From positions 1 through 38,423 of the forward strand of contig MGMG01000093.1 of assembly GCA_001796355.1 (NCBI GenBank): a stretch of 38,423 bases of DNA. The letters run 5' to 3'. How positions within the stretch are numbered: the stretch's first letter is position 1; each line of letters opens with the position of its first letter. Source of the stretch: Chloroflexi bacterium GWB2_54_36. Its GTDB lineage: Bacteria > Chloroflexota > Anaerolineae > Anaerolineales > Anaerolineaceae. The notes under the pieces are model-generated. The model ran no database searches, was not told where the DNA came from, and saw only the letters and a program-made list of their open reading frames with translations. The position numbers were made by a program, and so were the translations under genes. Positions 8,119 to 16,797 of this stretch are shown here, piece after piece.

Positions 8119-9282
8119 TTAAACTTTCAACGCTTGCTCAAGGTCGTCGAGCAGGTCGTCCACGTGCTCGATGCCGACCGATAATCGTACCAACCCGCCC
8201 GGAACTTCTAGCGGACTGCCGGAGACTGAGGCATGTGTCATTGCAGCCGGAACTTCGATCAAGGACTCGACGCCGCCCAGACTTTCGGCCAGGGTAAAGA
8301 TGCGGGTGGAAGCGACCATGCGATTCGCGGCTGCAGCGCCATTTTTTAAGACCAGCGACACCATCCCGCCAAATAATCGCATCTGCCGTTTCGCGACCTG
8401 ATGGCCAGGGTGCTCCGGCAGACCCGGGTAGATAACCTCCGCTACAACCGAATGATGGCTCAAATATTCGGCTATGCGCATGGCATTGGCGGAATGCCGC
8501 TCCATACGCAACGCCAGTGTTTTAATGCCGCGCAGGGTCAACCAGACATCCATCGGGCCGGGTACCGCCCCCACCGCGTTTTGCAGAAATTTCAATTTTT
8601 CATAAGCGGTAGCATCCTGTGTCACAATTGCGCCGCCGACCACATCGGAATGTCCGCCAAGATATTTGGTGGTCGAGTGCACCACAAAATCAGCTCCCAG
8701 CGCCAGGGGCTGCTGTAAATAAGGGGACGCAAAGGTGTTATCGACTGCCAGCTTTATCTGGGAATTTTTATTTTTGATCCGCGCGGCTGTCTCAGCAATG
8801 TCTGAAATTTTAAGCAGCGGATTGGTGGGGGTTTCGATCCAGACCAGCCGGGTCTCTGGAAGCAGCGCAGCTTCCACTTGCTGCGGATTGCTGACATCCA
8901 CGTAGGAAAATTTCAACCCGTAATCAGCCAGGACGCGTTCGAAAAGGCGGTAGGTGCCGCCATAAACGTCATTGGACGCAACAACATGTTCGCCGGGCTT
9001 GACCAACTTGAGCAGAGTGTCGATAGCAGCCATGCCAGACGCAAAAGCCAATCCATAAGTAGGCCCGTCTATACCCTGCCCTTCCAGAGCTGCCAGGCAA
9101 GCCTCCAGAGCAGAACGGGTGGGATTGATGGTGCGGCTGTAATCGTAGCCTTTAGTCACCCCTACTTGCTCCTGGGCATACGTTGAGGTTTGATAAATCG
9201 GAGTGATCACTGCGCCTGTGGCAGGGTCTGGTGCCTGCCCGGCATGGATCGCCAGGGTTTCAAAGCTGTCTTTTTTGGGCAT
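8119..9282 (-). CDS. Cystathionine gamma-lyase/gamma-synthase family PLP enzyme
   Basis: Trans-sulfuration enzyme of fold type I, 387 residues. Motifs: FETLAIHAGQAPDPATGAV, PIYQTSTYAQ, YDYSRTINPTRSALE, FASGMAAID, VYGGTYRLFE, WIETPTNPLLKISDI, DNTFASPYLQQPL and the PLP Lys in VVHSTTKYLGGHSDV. The family includes both gamma-synthase (MetB) and gamma-lyase, which are hard to separate by sequence. With a cystathionine beta-synthase facing it across one terminator, a lyase role in making cysteine from homocysteine is favoured. I chose ATG 9282 (GAGG 7 nt upstream) over the TTG at 9294. The ABC exporter operon ends 124 nt upstream on the same strand, so some readthrough is possible. Confidence 0.88.
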   Translation of the reverse strand: MPKKDSFETLAIHAGQAPDPATGAVITPIYQTSTYAQEQVGVTKGYDYSRTINPTRSALEACLAALEGQGIDGPTYGLAFASGMAAIDTLLKLVKPGEHVVASNDVYGGTYRLFERVLADYGLKFSYVDVSNPQQVEAALLPETRLVWIETPTNPLLKISDIAETAARIKNKNSQIKLAVDNTFASPYLQQPLALGADFVVHSTTKYLGGHSDVVGGAIVTQDATAYEKLKFLQNAVGAVPGPMDVWLTLRGIKTLALRMERHSANAMRIAEYLSHHSVVAEVIYPGLPEHPGHQVAKRQMRLFGGMVSLVLKNGAAAANRMVASTRIFTLAESLGGVESLIEVPAAMTHASVSGSPLEVPGGLVRLSVGIEHVDDLLDDLEQALKV

Positions 9283-9406
9283 GTCATACCTCAAGTAATT
9301 GATGATGAATGGAAAGAGTTCTCCACTGATTTTACCAACCTTAACACATAACCCCGGTTTCAGACAATAGGCTTAAACACTCATCAAGGATCGGACCGTT
9401 TGTCAA

Positions 9407-10090
9407 CTAGTCGATATTCTTAAACTGCCCGTCTTCCAGCCATAGTACGCGATCGGCTATGTCTTTGATGCGCTGATCGTGGGAGACGATCACCACGCTG
9501 CGGCCTTGCTCTTTGGCGATGGCCCTTAGCAAGTGCATAATCTCGTGACCAATCTTCGAATCCAGGTTGGCTGTGGGTTCATCGGCCAGGACAAGCGTCG
9601 GCGAGTTGACCAGCGCCCTGGCTATCGCCACCCGCTGCTTCTCGCCACCCGAAAGTTTCTCGGGCAGGAAGTTCAAACGCTCCCCAAGGCCCAGATCGGT
9701 TAACAATAATGACGCTTTCTTTTGCGCGACGCTGCTCTTAACTCCGGCGAGTTCTGCTACCAGCGCCACATTCTCCAATGCTGTCAGGGCGGAGAGTAAG
9801 TTGAAATCCTGAAAGATGAAACCAAAATGTCGCAGGCGGATATCCGGCAGCCGGTCTTCCTTCAAAGCGCTTATAACATACCCATTGAGGTGGATATCAC
9901 CCTCGGTCGGTTTGAGCAGCGCCCCAAGCATAGAGAGCAAAGTAGTCTTCCCCGATCCCGACGGACCCATAATGAGCACGATTTCTCCGGGGGCAACGGA
10001 CAGGGATACATCCTTCACTGCAACGACTTCTGTTGCGCCAGAACCATAGCGCTTGGTGACATGAGAGATTTCTAATGTTGAAGGTGCCAT
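9407..10090 (-). CDS. ABC exporter ATP-binding protein, MacB/LolD type
   Basis: ATPase for the two FtsX-type permeases encoded just before it on the minus strand. Walker A GPSGSGKTT (about residues 41-49), Q-loop FIFQDFNLL, signature LSGGEKQRVAIARAL, Walker B LVLADEPTANLD and the switch His in VIVSHDQRI are intact. At 227 residues it matches LolD/MacB-type ATPases used in lipoprotein, peptide or envelope-stress export. It starts 3 nt after the previous stop, with GGCAGG as ribosome binding site. It is the last gene of the operon. The substrate is unknown. Confidence 0.9.
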   Translation of the reverse strand: MAPSTLEISHVTKRYGSGATEVVAVKDVSLSVAPGEIVLIMGPSGSGKTTLLSMLGALLKPTEGDIHLNGYVISALKEDRLPDIRLRHFGFIFQDFNLLSALTALENVALVAELAGVKSSVAQKKASLLLTDLGLGERLNFLPEKLSGGEKQRVAIARALVNSPTLVLADEPTANLDSKIGHEIMHLLRAIAKEQGRSVVIVSHDQRIKDIADRVLWLEDGQFKNID

Positions 10091-10093
10091 ATA

Positions 10094-11206
10094 TTACCTG
10101 CCTCTGAATACCATGGCCGGGTCCAGCCCGGCAATCTGGCGGATCGGTAGAATTGCCGCAATCCCAGCGATTACCACCGAGAAACTGCCCACTTTGACCA
10201 GTGAGGCCGCACTGACTTCCAGCACCATGCTCAGACCAAGGAGTGGGATGACTGCTGAAAGAAGTAAAGTGATTGCCAAAGCGATCACAAAACCAAAGGC
10301 GACGCTGAGCAGCGCCTGTGACAGAACAGCCCGATAGAGTTGACCGTTGCGGGCGCCTAATGCTTTAAGAACGCCGTATTCTCTCTTTCTGCTCAACGTT
10401 GCGGTATAAACGGTCAGACCCATCACCGCCAGCCCGATCAGGAAGCCGATTAAATTCATGATTGTGATCACATCGGTGCTCATATCTTTGACGACCTGGC
10501 GCTCTGTTGCTGCAAAAACCGCGGAAGTTTGAGCAGTGACATCTTTGACTTGGGCTTCTATACGTTCAGCCACAAATTGCGGAGATTCACCTTCCTTCAC
10601 CTTTACCAGCAAGAAGCTGATCGTATCAGTACCACCGCGCAGCATCGCGAAATCATCTATTGAGATAAAGGCAATCGAATTCACCAGGCTGGAGGTTTCT
10701 TCTGAAAGCCCGGTGACCTCGAAATCCTTCCCCAGAATTTTAACTTTGTCGCCCAAATTGACGCCGGACTCCTCGGCAACATTTCGGTCGATGATCGCTT
10801 CATCTTTCCCAGGAAAGCTGCTGCCGGACGATATCCTCCATGGGACACCCAACTCAGCCTCCTCGGGCAAACCAATGATGTATGCCAGGTTACGCTCGTC
10901 GCCCGTCACAAGCATATTGGAAAGGTAAAGTATTGGCGTGACCGCTGCAACACCCGGCACAGCTTCCACATCCCTTATGGTGGTGACTGGCAGGGAAGAA
11001 GAAGCCATGTGCATGTTGCGCACTCCAGATTGGGCGACAAAGATATCTGCACCGCTATTATTGATATAGACCGTTAACCGCTGTTCAACCCCAGTGAAAA
11101 TCGCGTCGAGCGAGAGGATTAACAGCAACGCGAGCGCAACTCCGCCAACGGAAATCGTCAGGCGAATTTTGTTCTGGAACATGTTTCGCAAGGCAAAGCG
11201 GATCAT
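10094..11206 (-). CDS. FtsX-like ABC permease
   Basis: 370-residue membrane protein with the FtsX/MacB layout. One N-terminal helix (about 17-37) precedes a periplasmic domain of about 210 residues (VFVAQSGVRNMHMASSSLPV and on), then three C-terminal helices near residues 250-350 with the conserved stretch YTATLSRKREYGVLKALGAR. It overlaps the upstream permease gene by 4 nt and is 3 nt from the ATPase gene, so all three are one transcript. The two permeases are clearly paralogous and probably form a heterodimer. The substrate cannot be read from the sequence. Confidence 0.88.
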   Translation of the reverse strand: MIRFALRNMFQNKIRLTISVGGVALALLLILSLDAIFTGVEQRLTVYINNSGADIFVAQSGVRNMHMASSSLPVTTIRDVEAVPGVAAVTPILYLSNMLVTGDERNLAYIIGLPEEAELGVPWRISSGSSFPGKDEAIIDRNVAEESGVNLGDKVKILGKDFEVTGLSEETSSLVNSIAFISIDDFAMLRGGTDTISFLLVKVKEGESPQFVAERIEAQVKDVTAQTSAVFAATERQVVKDMSTDVITIMNLIGFLIGLAVMGLTVYTATLSRKREYGVLKALGARNGQLYRAVLSQALLSVAFGFVIALAITLLLSAVIPLLGLSMVLEVSAASLVKVGSFSVVIAGIAAILPIRQIAGLDPAMVFRGR

Positions 11207-12303
11207 TTCCGAAACACCTCTGCCGGCGCCAATCCGGCCACCACCCGCGCCGGAAAGAACGCTGCTACCAGAGCCATTCCCAGCCCTGCCAATAGCGCCA
11301 GGCCAACATCAGACGGGTCGAAGACGATGAGGAACTGCGGTCTGACGCCCATGATCCATTGGCTCACGCCATACGCCATCAGGACTCCCGTAATTGTCCC
11401 CAACGACGCGGCGGCCAGGGCCTGGGTAAGGACAACCTTATAGAGAACGCTATTCGATGCGCCGATTGCCTTTAAAACTCCGTACTCACGCTGACGCTCC
11501 ACGGTAATCGTGTAAATCACCAGGCCGACAATCATCGTCCCTACCAGAAAGGCTATTCCAACCATCAGCTTGAGAGGAGCGGAAAAGACCTTGGCGAACA
11601 GCTTGAGGTCATTGGCAGCCATTTCTTTCTTGGTCAAAGCGTTTATTCCATCCAGGTAATTTAATTGCCGCAGGAAATCATCAAGATCCTCATCATCGGT
11701 TTTGGTGAGCAGAATGAAGCTCGTCGCCCCTGGCATCAGCAGCAAGTCCTCTGCGGCAGATTTACGAACAAAGAAGAAGCTGGTCATCCAGGAGGTAGTT
11801 CCGTTGGAAAGGCCAACAATGGAGAAATCCTTTCCAAGCACTTCCACCGTATCGCCAATTTCCAGCCCATGACGGCTGGCAAGAACACGGTCAAAGACCA
11901 TTTCCTGTTCGGTCTCTGGCCGACGTCCTGCTAATAGTTCCCAGGGCCCACTGCTCTGTCCCGGTACGTACCCGACCATGTAAGCGGGTTGCTTTTTTCC
12001 ATGCAAATCCAGAATAACGAATTGCGAAAGAATTGGGTACGCTTCCCTCACTCCCCCAACATCCTCTACTTTTTGGATCATTCCTACAGGCAGCAGGGAA
12101 GTTGCCCCAAGCAGGTTAACCACATCTTCTTGCGCCACAACGACTGAACCGGGTGAGTTGTCCAGGTAGGAAGTAATTTGGCTGTACATCCCGGCCAGGA
12201 ATCCGTTGAGCACCAGGATAAGCATCACGGCCAGCGCTACGCCGCCCACACAAAGAGCCATGCGGGTCTTGTCTTTAAGGAGATTGCGGCGAGCTAATGA
12301 CAT
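11203..12303 (-). CDS. FtsX-like ABC permease
   Basis: 366-residue paralogue of the following gene and first gene of the exporter operon. N-terminal helix (about 14-34), periplasmic MacB-like domain (to about residue 235), then three helices with the FtsX hallmark YTITVERQREYGVLKAIGAS. The ending AGLAPAEVFRK mirrors AGLDPAMVFRGR of its partner. The start ATG has only a weak upstream purine stretch (GAAAGAA). It is divergent from the response-regulator gene across 328 nt, so the two-component system could regulate it, but no shared site was identified. Confidence 0.87.
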   Translation of the reverse strand: MSLARRNLLKDKTRMALCVGGVALAVMLILVLNGFLAGMYSQITSYLDNSPGSVVVAQEDVVNLLGATSLLPVGMIQKVEDVGGVREAYPILSQFVILDLHGKKQPAYMVGYVPGQSSGPWELLAGRRPETEQEMVFDRVLASRHGLEIGDTVEVLGKDFSIVGLSNGTTSWMTSFFFVRKSAAEDLLLMPGATSFILLTKTDDEDLDDFLRQLNYLDGINALTKKEMAANDLKLFAKVFSAPLKLMVGIAFLVGTMIVGLVIYTITVERQREYGVLKAIGASNSVLYKVVLTQALAAASLGTITGVLMAYGVSQWIMGVRPQFLIVFDPSDVGLALLAGLGMALVAAFFPARVVAGLAPAEVFRK

Positions 12304-12631
12304 GATTCGGTTCTTTCATTTCATCCAGGATGTTCATTTTCATTCTAGCGCATCATTCAGGAATCTTTTAGCGTAAAAAGGCGCTTTTTACGACCCGTGA
12401 AAATGCTGGTCGCGACATCGACTGAACCTGTTAAATCCAATAGCCCTTATAACCGGGTAAAGAGTACCCAACGACTTCTCGATTGCGATTCCATCAAAGT
12501 CGAAGGCTGGCGCGCAACCGGAACAAATCGATGGCCATTATATGAACGATATCCTATTTGACTGCAGGGCTAAGTTTGTATGTAAAATGTAAAGAAGATA
12601 ATGTATAAAACACGTTCGAAAGGGATGCGCT
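12304..12631. other. Divergent promoter region, exporter versus two-component system
   Basis: 328 nt without a gene. It contains a hairpin GGGTA/TACCC around 12454-12468, a candidate promoter (12558-12586) and the tandem 7-mers described below. Nothing else was recognised. Confidence 0.5.
12558..12593 (+). promoter_or_regulatory. Candidate promoter with tandem ATGTAAA repeat for the two-component operon
   Basis: TTGACT (12558-12563) is a good -35; TGTAAA (12581-12586) or TAAAAT (12583-12588) could serve as -10. Two perfect head-to-tail ATGTAAA copies (12580-12586 and 12587-12593) overlap the -10, and ATGTATA follows at 12601. OmpR-type regulators bind direct repeats, so autoregulation is possible. 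This is inference. Confidence 0.4.
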
Positions 12632-13315
12632 ATGGCACCAGCTAAAATTCTCGTAATTGATGATGAACCCTCCATCCAAAGTGTAGTAGCTGCATATCTA
12701 AAAGTTGAAGGATATGATTATCAAACGGCGGCTGATGGCCGTGGTGGTTTATCTTTAGCCCGTACATTTAAGCCAGATATCATCATACTGGATGTGATGT
12801 TACCTGGCATGGATGGGATCGAATTACTGGCCAATTTGCGACGAGAGTCGAATGTGTATGTAATCATGCTAACTGCCAGAACCGAAGAAACGGACAAAAT
12901 CGTCGGTCTTTCCGTTGGAGCGGATGATTACCTGACTAAGCCATTCAGCCCTCGTGAGTTAATCGCCCGGATCAAAGCAGCCCTACGGCGCATTCAAGGG
13001 AATAGCCAAACCCCAGGAATAACTTCGGTTCTGGCTTTCACCCATTTACGCATCGATCCGGCGGCTCGCCGGGTCTGGGTAGATGATCGTCTGATTGATC
13101 TTACTGCAGTGGAGTTCGATTTGTTACTGGCCCTGGCTCAACACAATGGCATAGTATTGAGTCGAGAGAAATTGATCGAAATAGTCTGGGGGTACAATTA
13201 TTACGGCGATTCACGGGTAGTGGATGTGCACATTGGGCACATCCGGCAAAAATTGGGTAATGACCAATTCGTTGAAACAATCCGTGGAGTGGGTTATCGG
13301 TTTGAAGACAAATAG
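12632..13315 (+). CDS. OmpR/PhoB-family response regulator
   Basis: Two-component DNA-binding regulator, 227 residues. Receiver domain about 1-118 with acidic pair D10/D11, phospho-acceptor Asp54 (IIILDVMLPGMDG), Thr81 and Lys103 (DYLTKPFSP). A winged-helix effector domain (about 128-225) follows, with the typical ending DVHIGHIRQKLG then IRGVGYRF. All key residues are present. AAAGGG lies just upstream of the ATG. The sensor kinase starts 8 nt after its stop, so they form one operon. Copper-related genes dominate the following 14 kb, so a metal- or envelope-stress regulon is likely but not shown. Confidence 0.92.
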   Translation: MAPAKILVIDDEPSIQSVVAAYLKVEGYDYQTAADGRGGLSLARTFKPDIIILDVMLPGMDGIELLANLRRESNVYVIMLTARTEETDKIVGLSVGADDYLTKPFSPRELIARIKAALRRIQGNSQTPGITSVLAFTHLRIDPAARRVWVDDRLIDLTAVEFDLLLALAQHNGIVLSREKLIEIVWGYNYYGDSRVVDVHIGHIRQKLGNDQFVETIRGVGYRFEDK

Positions 13316-13323
13316 GTGAACGC

Positions 13324-14496
13324 ATGCTGAGTTATTTTCGTACGCACTTGGCCGGTAGAGTATTTCTTTCCTATGTGGTCGTGGTTCTAGTGGGGATTAT
13401 TGTGTTGGCCACGGCAACCAGTTTGTCCATTCCTGCTGCTTATGATAGACACTTGTCTGGGATGAGTACAATGATGTCAGGGGGAAATATGACTTTGGCG
13501 CCTGCCCCTGCGACCGGTGCGGGCAATGCTCAAGAGTTGGAAGTGGAATTGTTTGCTAATTATCAGGCCTCCGTTTCGGAAGCGCTTGCGCTGGCTGCTG
13601 GTGCTGCACTGATTGTTGCGGTATTAGCCAGTTTTTTGATCAGCCGCCAGGTCGTAGGACCTGTGCAAAAAATGATGGTGGCCAGCCATCGCATTGCAGA
13701 AGGTGAATACGCGGAACGGATTACCGTTCCCGGTATTGTGCATTCAAACCAGTTGGATGAGTTGGATCAACTGGCGCTAAGTTTTAACCAGATGGCAGAC
13801 AAACTTGAAAAAACCGAGTTCATGCGCCGCCAACTGCTCGGTGATGTCTCACATGAACTACGAACACCGCTAACGGCTATCAAAGGTTATATGGAAGGGC
13901 TTATGGACGGTGTCATGTCTGCTACGCCTGAGACCTACCAACAGGTTTTTGCCGAAGCGGATCGCCTGCAGCGACTGGTCAACGACCTTCAAGAACTCAG
14001 CCGGGTCGAGGCGGGTGCATTCTCACTTGATCTCAAGCCTGTTTCGATTAACAACCTCATTGAAACGGTTGCAAGTCACCTGGGTCGCCAGTTCGAAGAG
14101 AAAGGTATTCATCTTCAAATGAAACTGGATGACAATCTGCCGGAATTAGCTGCCGATCCAGATCGCATCCTCCAGGTGCTAACGAACCTGATAGGCAATG
14201 CTTTGCAATATACCCAACCCGGGGGAAGCGTCTATATCCATTCAACGCGGAATCAAAACGAGGCTGTTATTACCGTAACGGATACCGGTATCGGAATTGC
14301 CCCGGATCAACTGCCTTATATTTATAAGCGTTTTTATCGAACTGACAAATCAAGGTCAAGAACAAGCGGGGGAAGTGGAATCGGATTAACAATTGCCCAG
14401 GCGTTAGTTAAAGCGCACCGTGGGAGGATCTGGGCCGAAAGCCAAGGCGAAGGCAAAGGCAGTGCCTTTCACTTCACGCTGCCATTAGGGTCATAA
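13324..14496 (+). CDS. Sensor histidine kinase with Met-rich extracytoplasmic loop
   Basis: 390-residue kinase partner of the preceding regulator. Helix 1 about residues 13-35, short external loop about 36-83, helix 2 about 84-107, HAMP about 108-165, then HisKA with His177 (DVSHELRTPLTAIKGYMEGL), N box IGNALQYTQPGG, G1 DTGIGIAP and G2 SGGSGIGLTIAQAL. The loop carries His43, Met47, Met50, Met51 and Met56 (HLSGMSTMMSGGNM), spacing that suits Cu(I) or Ag(I) thioether ligands. With two copper ATPases and a multicopper oxidase downstream, copper sensing is a reasonable inference. Alternatively the loop may only respond to envelope stress, as in BaeS-like kinases. Confidence 0.9.
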   Translation: MLSYFRTHLAGRVFLSYVVVVLVGIIVLATATSLSIPAAYDRHLSGMSTMMSGGNMTLAPAPATGAGNAQELEVELFANYQASVSEALALAAGAALIVAVLASFLISRQVVGPVQKMMVASHRIAEGEYAERITVPGIVHSNQLDELDQLALSFNQMADKLEKTEFMRRQLLGDVSHELRTPLTAIKGYMEGLMDGVMSATPETYQQVFAEADRLQRLVNDLQELSRVEAGAFSLDLKPVSINNLIETVASHLGRQFEEKGIHLQMKLDDNLPELAADPDRILQVLTNLIGNALQYTQPGGSVYIHSTRNQNEAVITVTDTGIGIAPDQLPYIYKRFYRTDKSRSRTSGGSGIGLTIAQALVKAHRGRIWAESQGEGKGSAFHFTLPLGS

Positions 14497-14639
14497 AACG
14501 ATCTAAATTCCCGCAAATATCTTTATCAAAACTTTACATTGGCTTCAAAGGAACTTTATCCTTTCACGTTATCATAAGGAAGTAAACACAAATCAAACTT
14601 GATGAAAGACGGATGAAGATCCGGAAGGAGAAAAACATT

Positions 14640-14894
14640 ATGATGGGTAATTTTGGATACGGTAATATGGGTTGGATCGGAATGATCCTGGGCTCGATCA
14701 TCTCAATTGCTTTGTTAATTGGCCTGGTCTTGCTGATTGTATGGGCTGTTCGCCAAATGAGTGCAAACCCCACTCGCCTCGGCCCCCAATCCTCAACTGG
14801 TCAATCAGCCAGGGATATTGCGCAAGCACGCTATGCAAAGGGCGAAATCAGCCGGGAAGAATATCAACAAATCCTTTCAGATTTAGGCCGCTAA
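14640..14894 (+). CDS. Small membrane protein with C-terminal SHOCT domain
   Basis: 84 residues. I chose ATG 14640 because AAGGAG (14625-14630) lies 9 nt upstream; a longer frame from 14613 covers that site. A Gly/Met-rich N-terminus (MMGNFGYGNMGWIGM) runs into one membrane helix (about 14-37), and a SHOCT tail (DIAQARYAKGEISREEYQQI) ends the protein. SHOCT domains often sit at the ends of membrane proteins and are thought to mediate oligomer contacts. It is followed 12 nt later by a paralogue of the same design. The region before it contains CTTTACATT, also seen near other promoters here. Confidence 0.8.
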   Translation: MMGNFGYGNMGWIGMILGSIISIALLIGLVLLIVWAVRQMSANPTRLGPQSSTGQSARDIAQARYAKGEISREEYQQILSDLGR

Positions 14895-14906
14895 GGAAGG
14901 TGCGAA

Positions 14907-15128
14907 ATGATGGGATTTGGTATGTTCGGCGGAATGTTCTTCTTCTGGATTATTCTGATTGGCCTGGCCGTGTTAGTAGTGCGAGGGCTGTTCCAACCGA
15001 ACCAGTCTGACCGTGGAAGCTCCAAAACTGAACCCCTCTCTGCGCGCCAAATTCTCGAACAGCGCTATGCCAGAGGAGAAATCAATCAGGAGCAGTATCA
15101 ATTAATGTTGAAAGACATTCAGCAATAA
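14907..15128 (+). CDS. Small membrane protein with C-terminal SHOCT domain (paralogue)
   Basis: 73 residues with the same plan as the gene before it: Gly/Met/Phe-rich start (MMGFGMFGGMFFF), one helix (about 7-28), a linker, and SHOCT tail ILEQRYARGEINQEQYQLML. AAGGAAGG lies upstream of the ATG. The two genes look like a tandem duplication that has diverged in the linker. A strong terminator follows, closing the unit that begins at or after the two-component genes. No enzymatic motif is present. Confidence 0.8.
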   Translation: MMGFGMFGGMFFFWIILIGLAVLVVRGLFQPNQSDRGSSKTEPLSARQILEQRYARGEINQEQYQLMLKDIQQ

Positions 15129-15139
15129 AACTAAATGGC

Positions 15140-15181
15140 AAAAAAGCTGCCCGATTTCGATGAAATCGGGCAGCTTTTTTT
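15140..15181 (+). terminator. Strong intrinsic terminator
   Basis: Perfect 18-bp inverted repeat (15140-15157 with 15163-15180) including the GC core GCTGCCCGATTT, loop CGATG, followed by T. The A-rich 5' flank makes it usable in both directions. Confidence 0.9.
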
Positions 15182-15408
15182 AACTTACGATTGTCTCAAT
15201 TTTTATTCCCCTCGGTGGATGGTCACATTTACGATTCCCATGATAACAATGTCTCACAGGCCCGTTTGAACCATCTGGTGATTATATGAACCCATAAGTA
15301 AGCAAAAATGCCCTGCTCCAAATACCGTATTCTGGCGCTGGTAGAAATTTGAAATGAACCATACACTCTGTAATATGTAAATTTCATTCCCACAGGATCA
15401 GTCGCCCC

Positions 15409-16095
15409 ATGCAAAAAACTTTCGACCTGACCGCCAAAATTCTCATCATTCTCGTGATTCCATTCTGGTTCCTGATTGGTTCAGTTCGCATGCTTGTGAC
15501 AAGCGAGTATTTGAGGATTGAGTACAACAAGGTAGATTTTCCAGAAGATCCTTTTGGGTTTAGTAAAGAACAACGGATAAGCTTCGCTTCTGAAAATGTT
15601 CGTTATTTACGAGAAAATCTCCCAATTTCAGCTCTTGAAAATCAGAATAATGAAGACCAGGCGCTTTACAATCTGCGCGAGTTGAGTCATATGGAGGATG
15701 TTCAAGATGTCTATCAATTCTTTTGGACATTCTGGAAGGTGATTTCTGCGATCATTGGCCTGGTTGCTATTTTGTCATTGACCTGGCGGCGAAATTGGCA
15801 GGCTTTTGCTTCCGCACTAAAGATTGGGGGATTCGGTACCGCAATTTTTATAGCCCTTATAGGGTTCCTGGCCTTTATCGGGTGGGATACCTGGTTTCTC
15901 ATATTCCATAAGTTGTTTTTTTTGGATGGAACCTGGACATTCAACTTTTCCGATACGCTTATCCGGCTATTTCCACAGAAATTTTGGGTGGATGCAGTCT
16001 TCACAGTTTCCGGGCTTAGTTTGATTTTAGGGTTATTAATCGGATTTTTCGGCCGGCGTTTGGCAAAAGGAACATCACCGTCACTCAGTCGCTAA
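15409..16095 (+). CDS. DUF1461/TIGR01906-family integral membrane protein
   Basis: 228 residues. Helix at about 9-29, an external region of about 75 residues, then three helices (about 100-125, 138-160, 195-218). The conserved block before the last helix, WFLIFHKLFFLDGTWTFN then FPQKFW, matches what I know of the TIGR01906/DUF1461 family, whose function is not established. There is no obvious Shine-Dalgarno except AGGA (about 15391-15394). It stands alone between a terminator and 231 nt of non-coding DNA. Its lower GC content compared with the neighbours hints at a different origin, but weakly. Confidence 0.8.
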   Translation: MQKTFDLTAKILIILVIPFWFLIGSVRMLVTSEYLRIEYNKVDFPEDPFGFSKEQRISFASENVRYLRENLPISALENQNNEDQALYNLRELSHMEDVQDVYQFFWTFWKVISAIIGLVAILSLTWRRNWQAFASALKIGGFGTAIFIALIGFLAFIGWDTWFLIFHKLFFLDGTWTFNFSDTLIRLFPQKFWVDAVFTVSGLSLILGLLIGFFGRRLAKGTSPSLSR

Positions 16096-16326
16096 TTATT
16101 AAGCAAAATAGCCTATAGCTAACCAAGCTACATCACGCTATATGCAAGGACGCGCTTCCGATATACTCGAGCTGCCGGCAGGAATTGCGACCCCAACCCA
16201 ACCAGGTCAGGCGCCATCTCTCTTGCAATATTTTTCGTATTAGCAGCAAATGGGACTCATTTCTGCATCAGATGTTTTTTATCACCTGCAGGTTAATTCT
16301 CAGATTTGATAAAAAAGGATTAAATC

Positions 16327-16794
16327 ATGCCCGAGATTACTACTCGCAAAGACCGGATGAATCGAAAATTAGTGCGCCAACGCCAACAACAGAAGAACAA
16401 GATCATTTTCACGGGTGTCGTCATAACTGTATTAGGATTGGCGGGCTTTTTACTGTTCAAGGCGTTCTATAAACCAGCTTTACCGATGGCAGAAAATGTC
16501 ATTGACGTTTCCGCCGATATGGCTGGTTTTGATAAAAAAGAAATTCGTGTCAAAGTCGGAGAACCGGTAACAATCCGTCTGCGCAGCCTGGACACTTCAG
16601 GGCATACCGACGGCGGCGGCCAGCACCAATGGGCTGTGGAGGAATTGGATGTCGATATAATCGCCCAGCCTAAAGGCACCGCCATGGCCACCTTCACACC
16701 AACTGAGCCGGGTGAATATACCTTCTACTGTGATATCTGCTGCGGCGGTCGCGCCAACCCCACCATGAATGGCAAATTGATCGTAGAGGGGTAA
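16327..16794 (+). CDS. Membrane-anchored cupredoxin with CuA-like motif
   Basis: 155 residues. A very basic N-terminus (RKLVRQRQQQKNK) precedes one membrane anchor (about 27-46), then a cupredoxin domain facing outward. Candidate copper ligands are the His in GGGQHQWAVEEL and the Cys/Met cluster in FYCDICCGGRANPTMNGKL, which resembles the CuA loop of cytochrome oxidase subunit II but with CxxCC and no usual second His. AAAAGGA precedes the ATG. The next gene, a DsbD/CcdA-like transporter, starts 3 nt after its stop, suggesting that thiol reduction serves copper loading or the Cys ligands here. The exact metal site is uncertain. Confidence 0.85.
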   Translation: MPEITTRKDRMNRKLVRQRQQQKNKIIFTGVVITVLGLAGFLLFKAFYKPALPMAENVIDVSADMAGFDKKEIRVKVGEPVTIRLRSLDTSGHTDGGGQHQWAVEELDVDIIAQPKGTAMATFTPTEPGEYTFYCDICCGGRANPTMNGKLIVEG

Positions 16795-16797
16795 CCT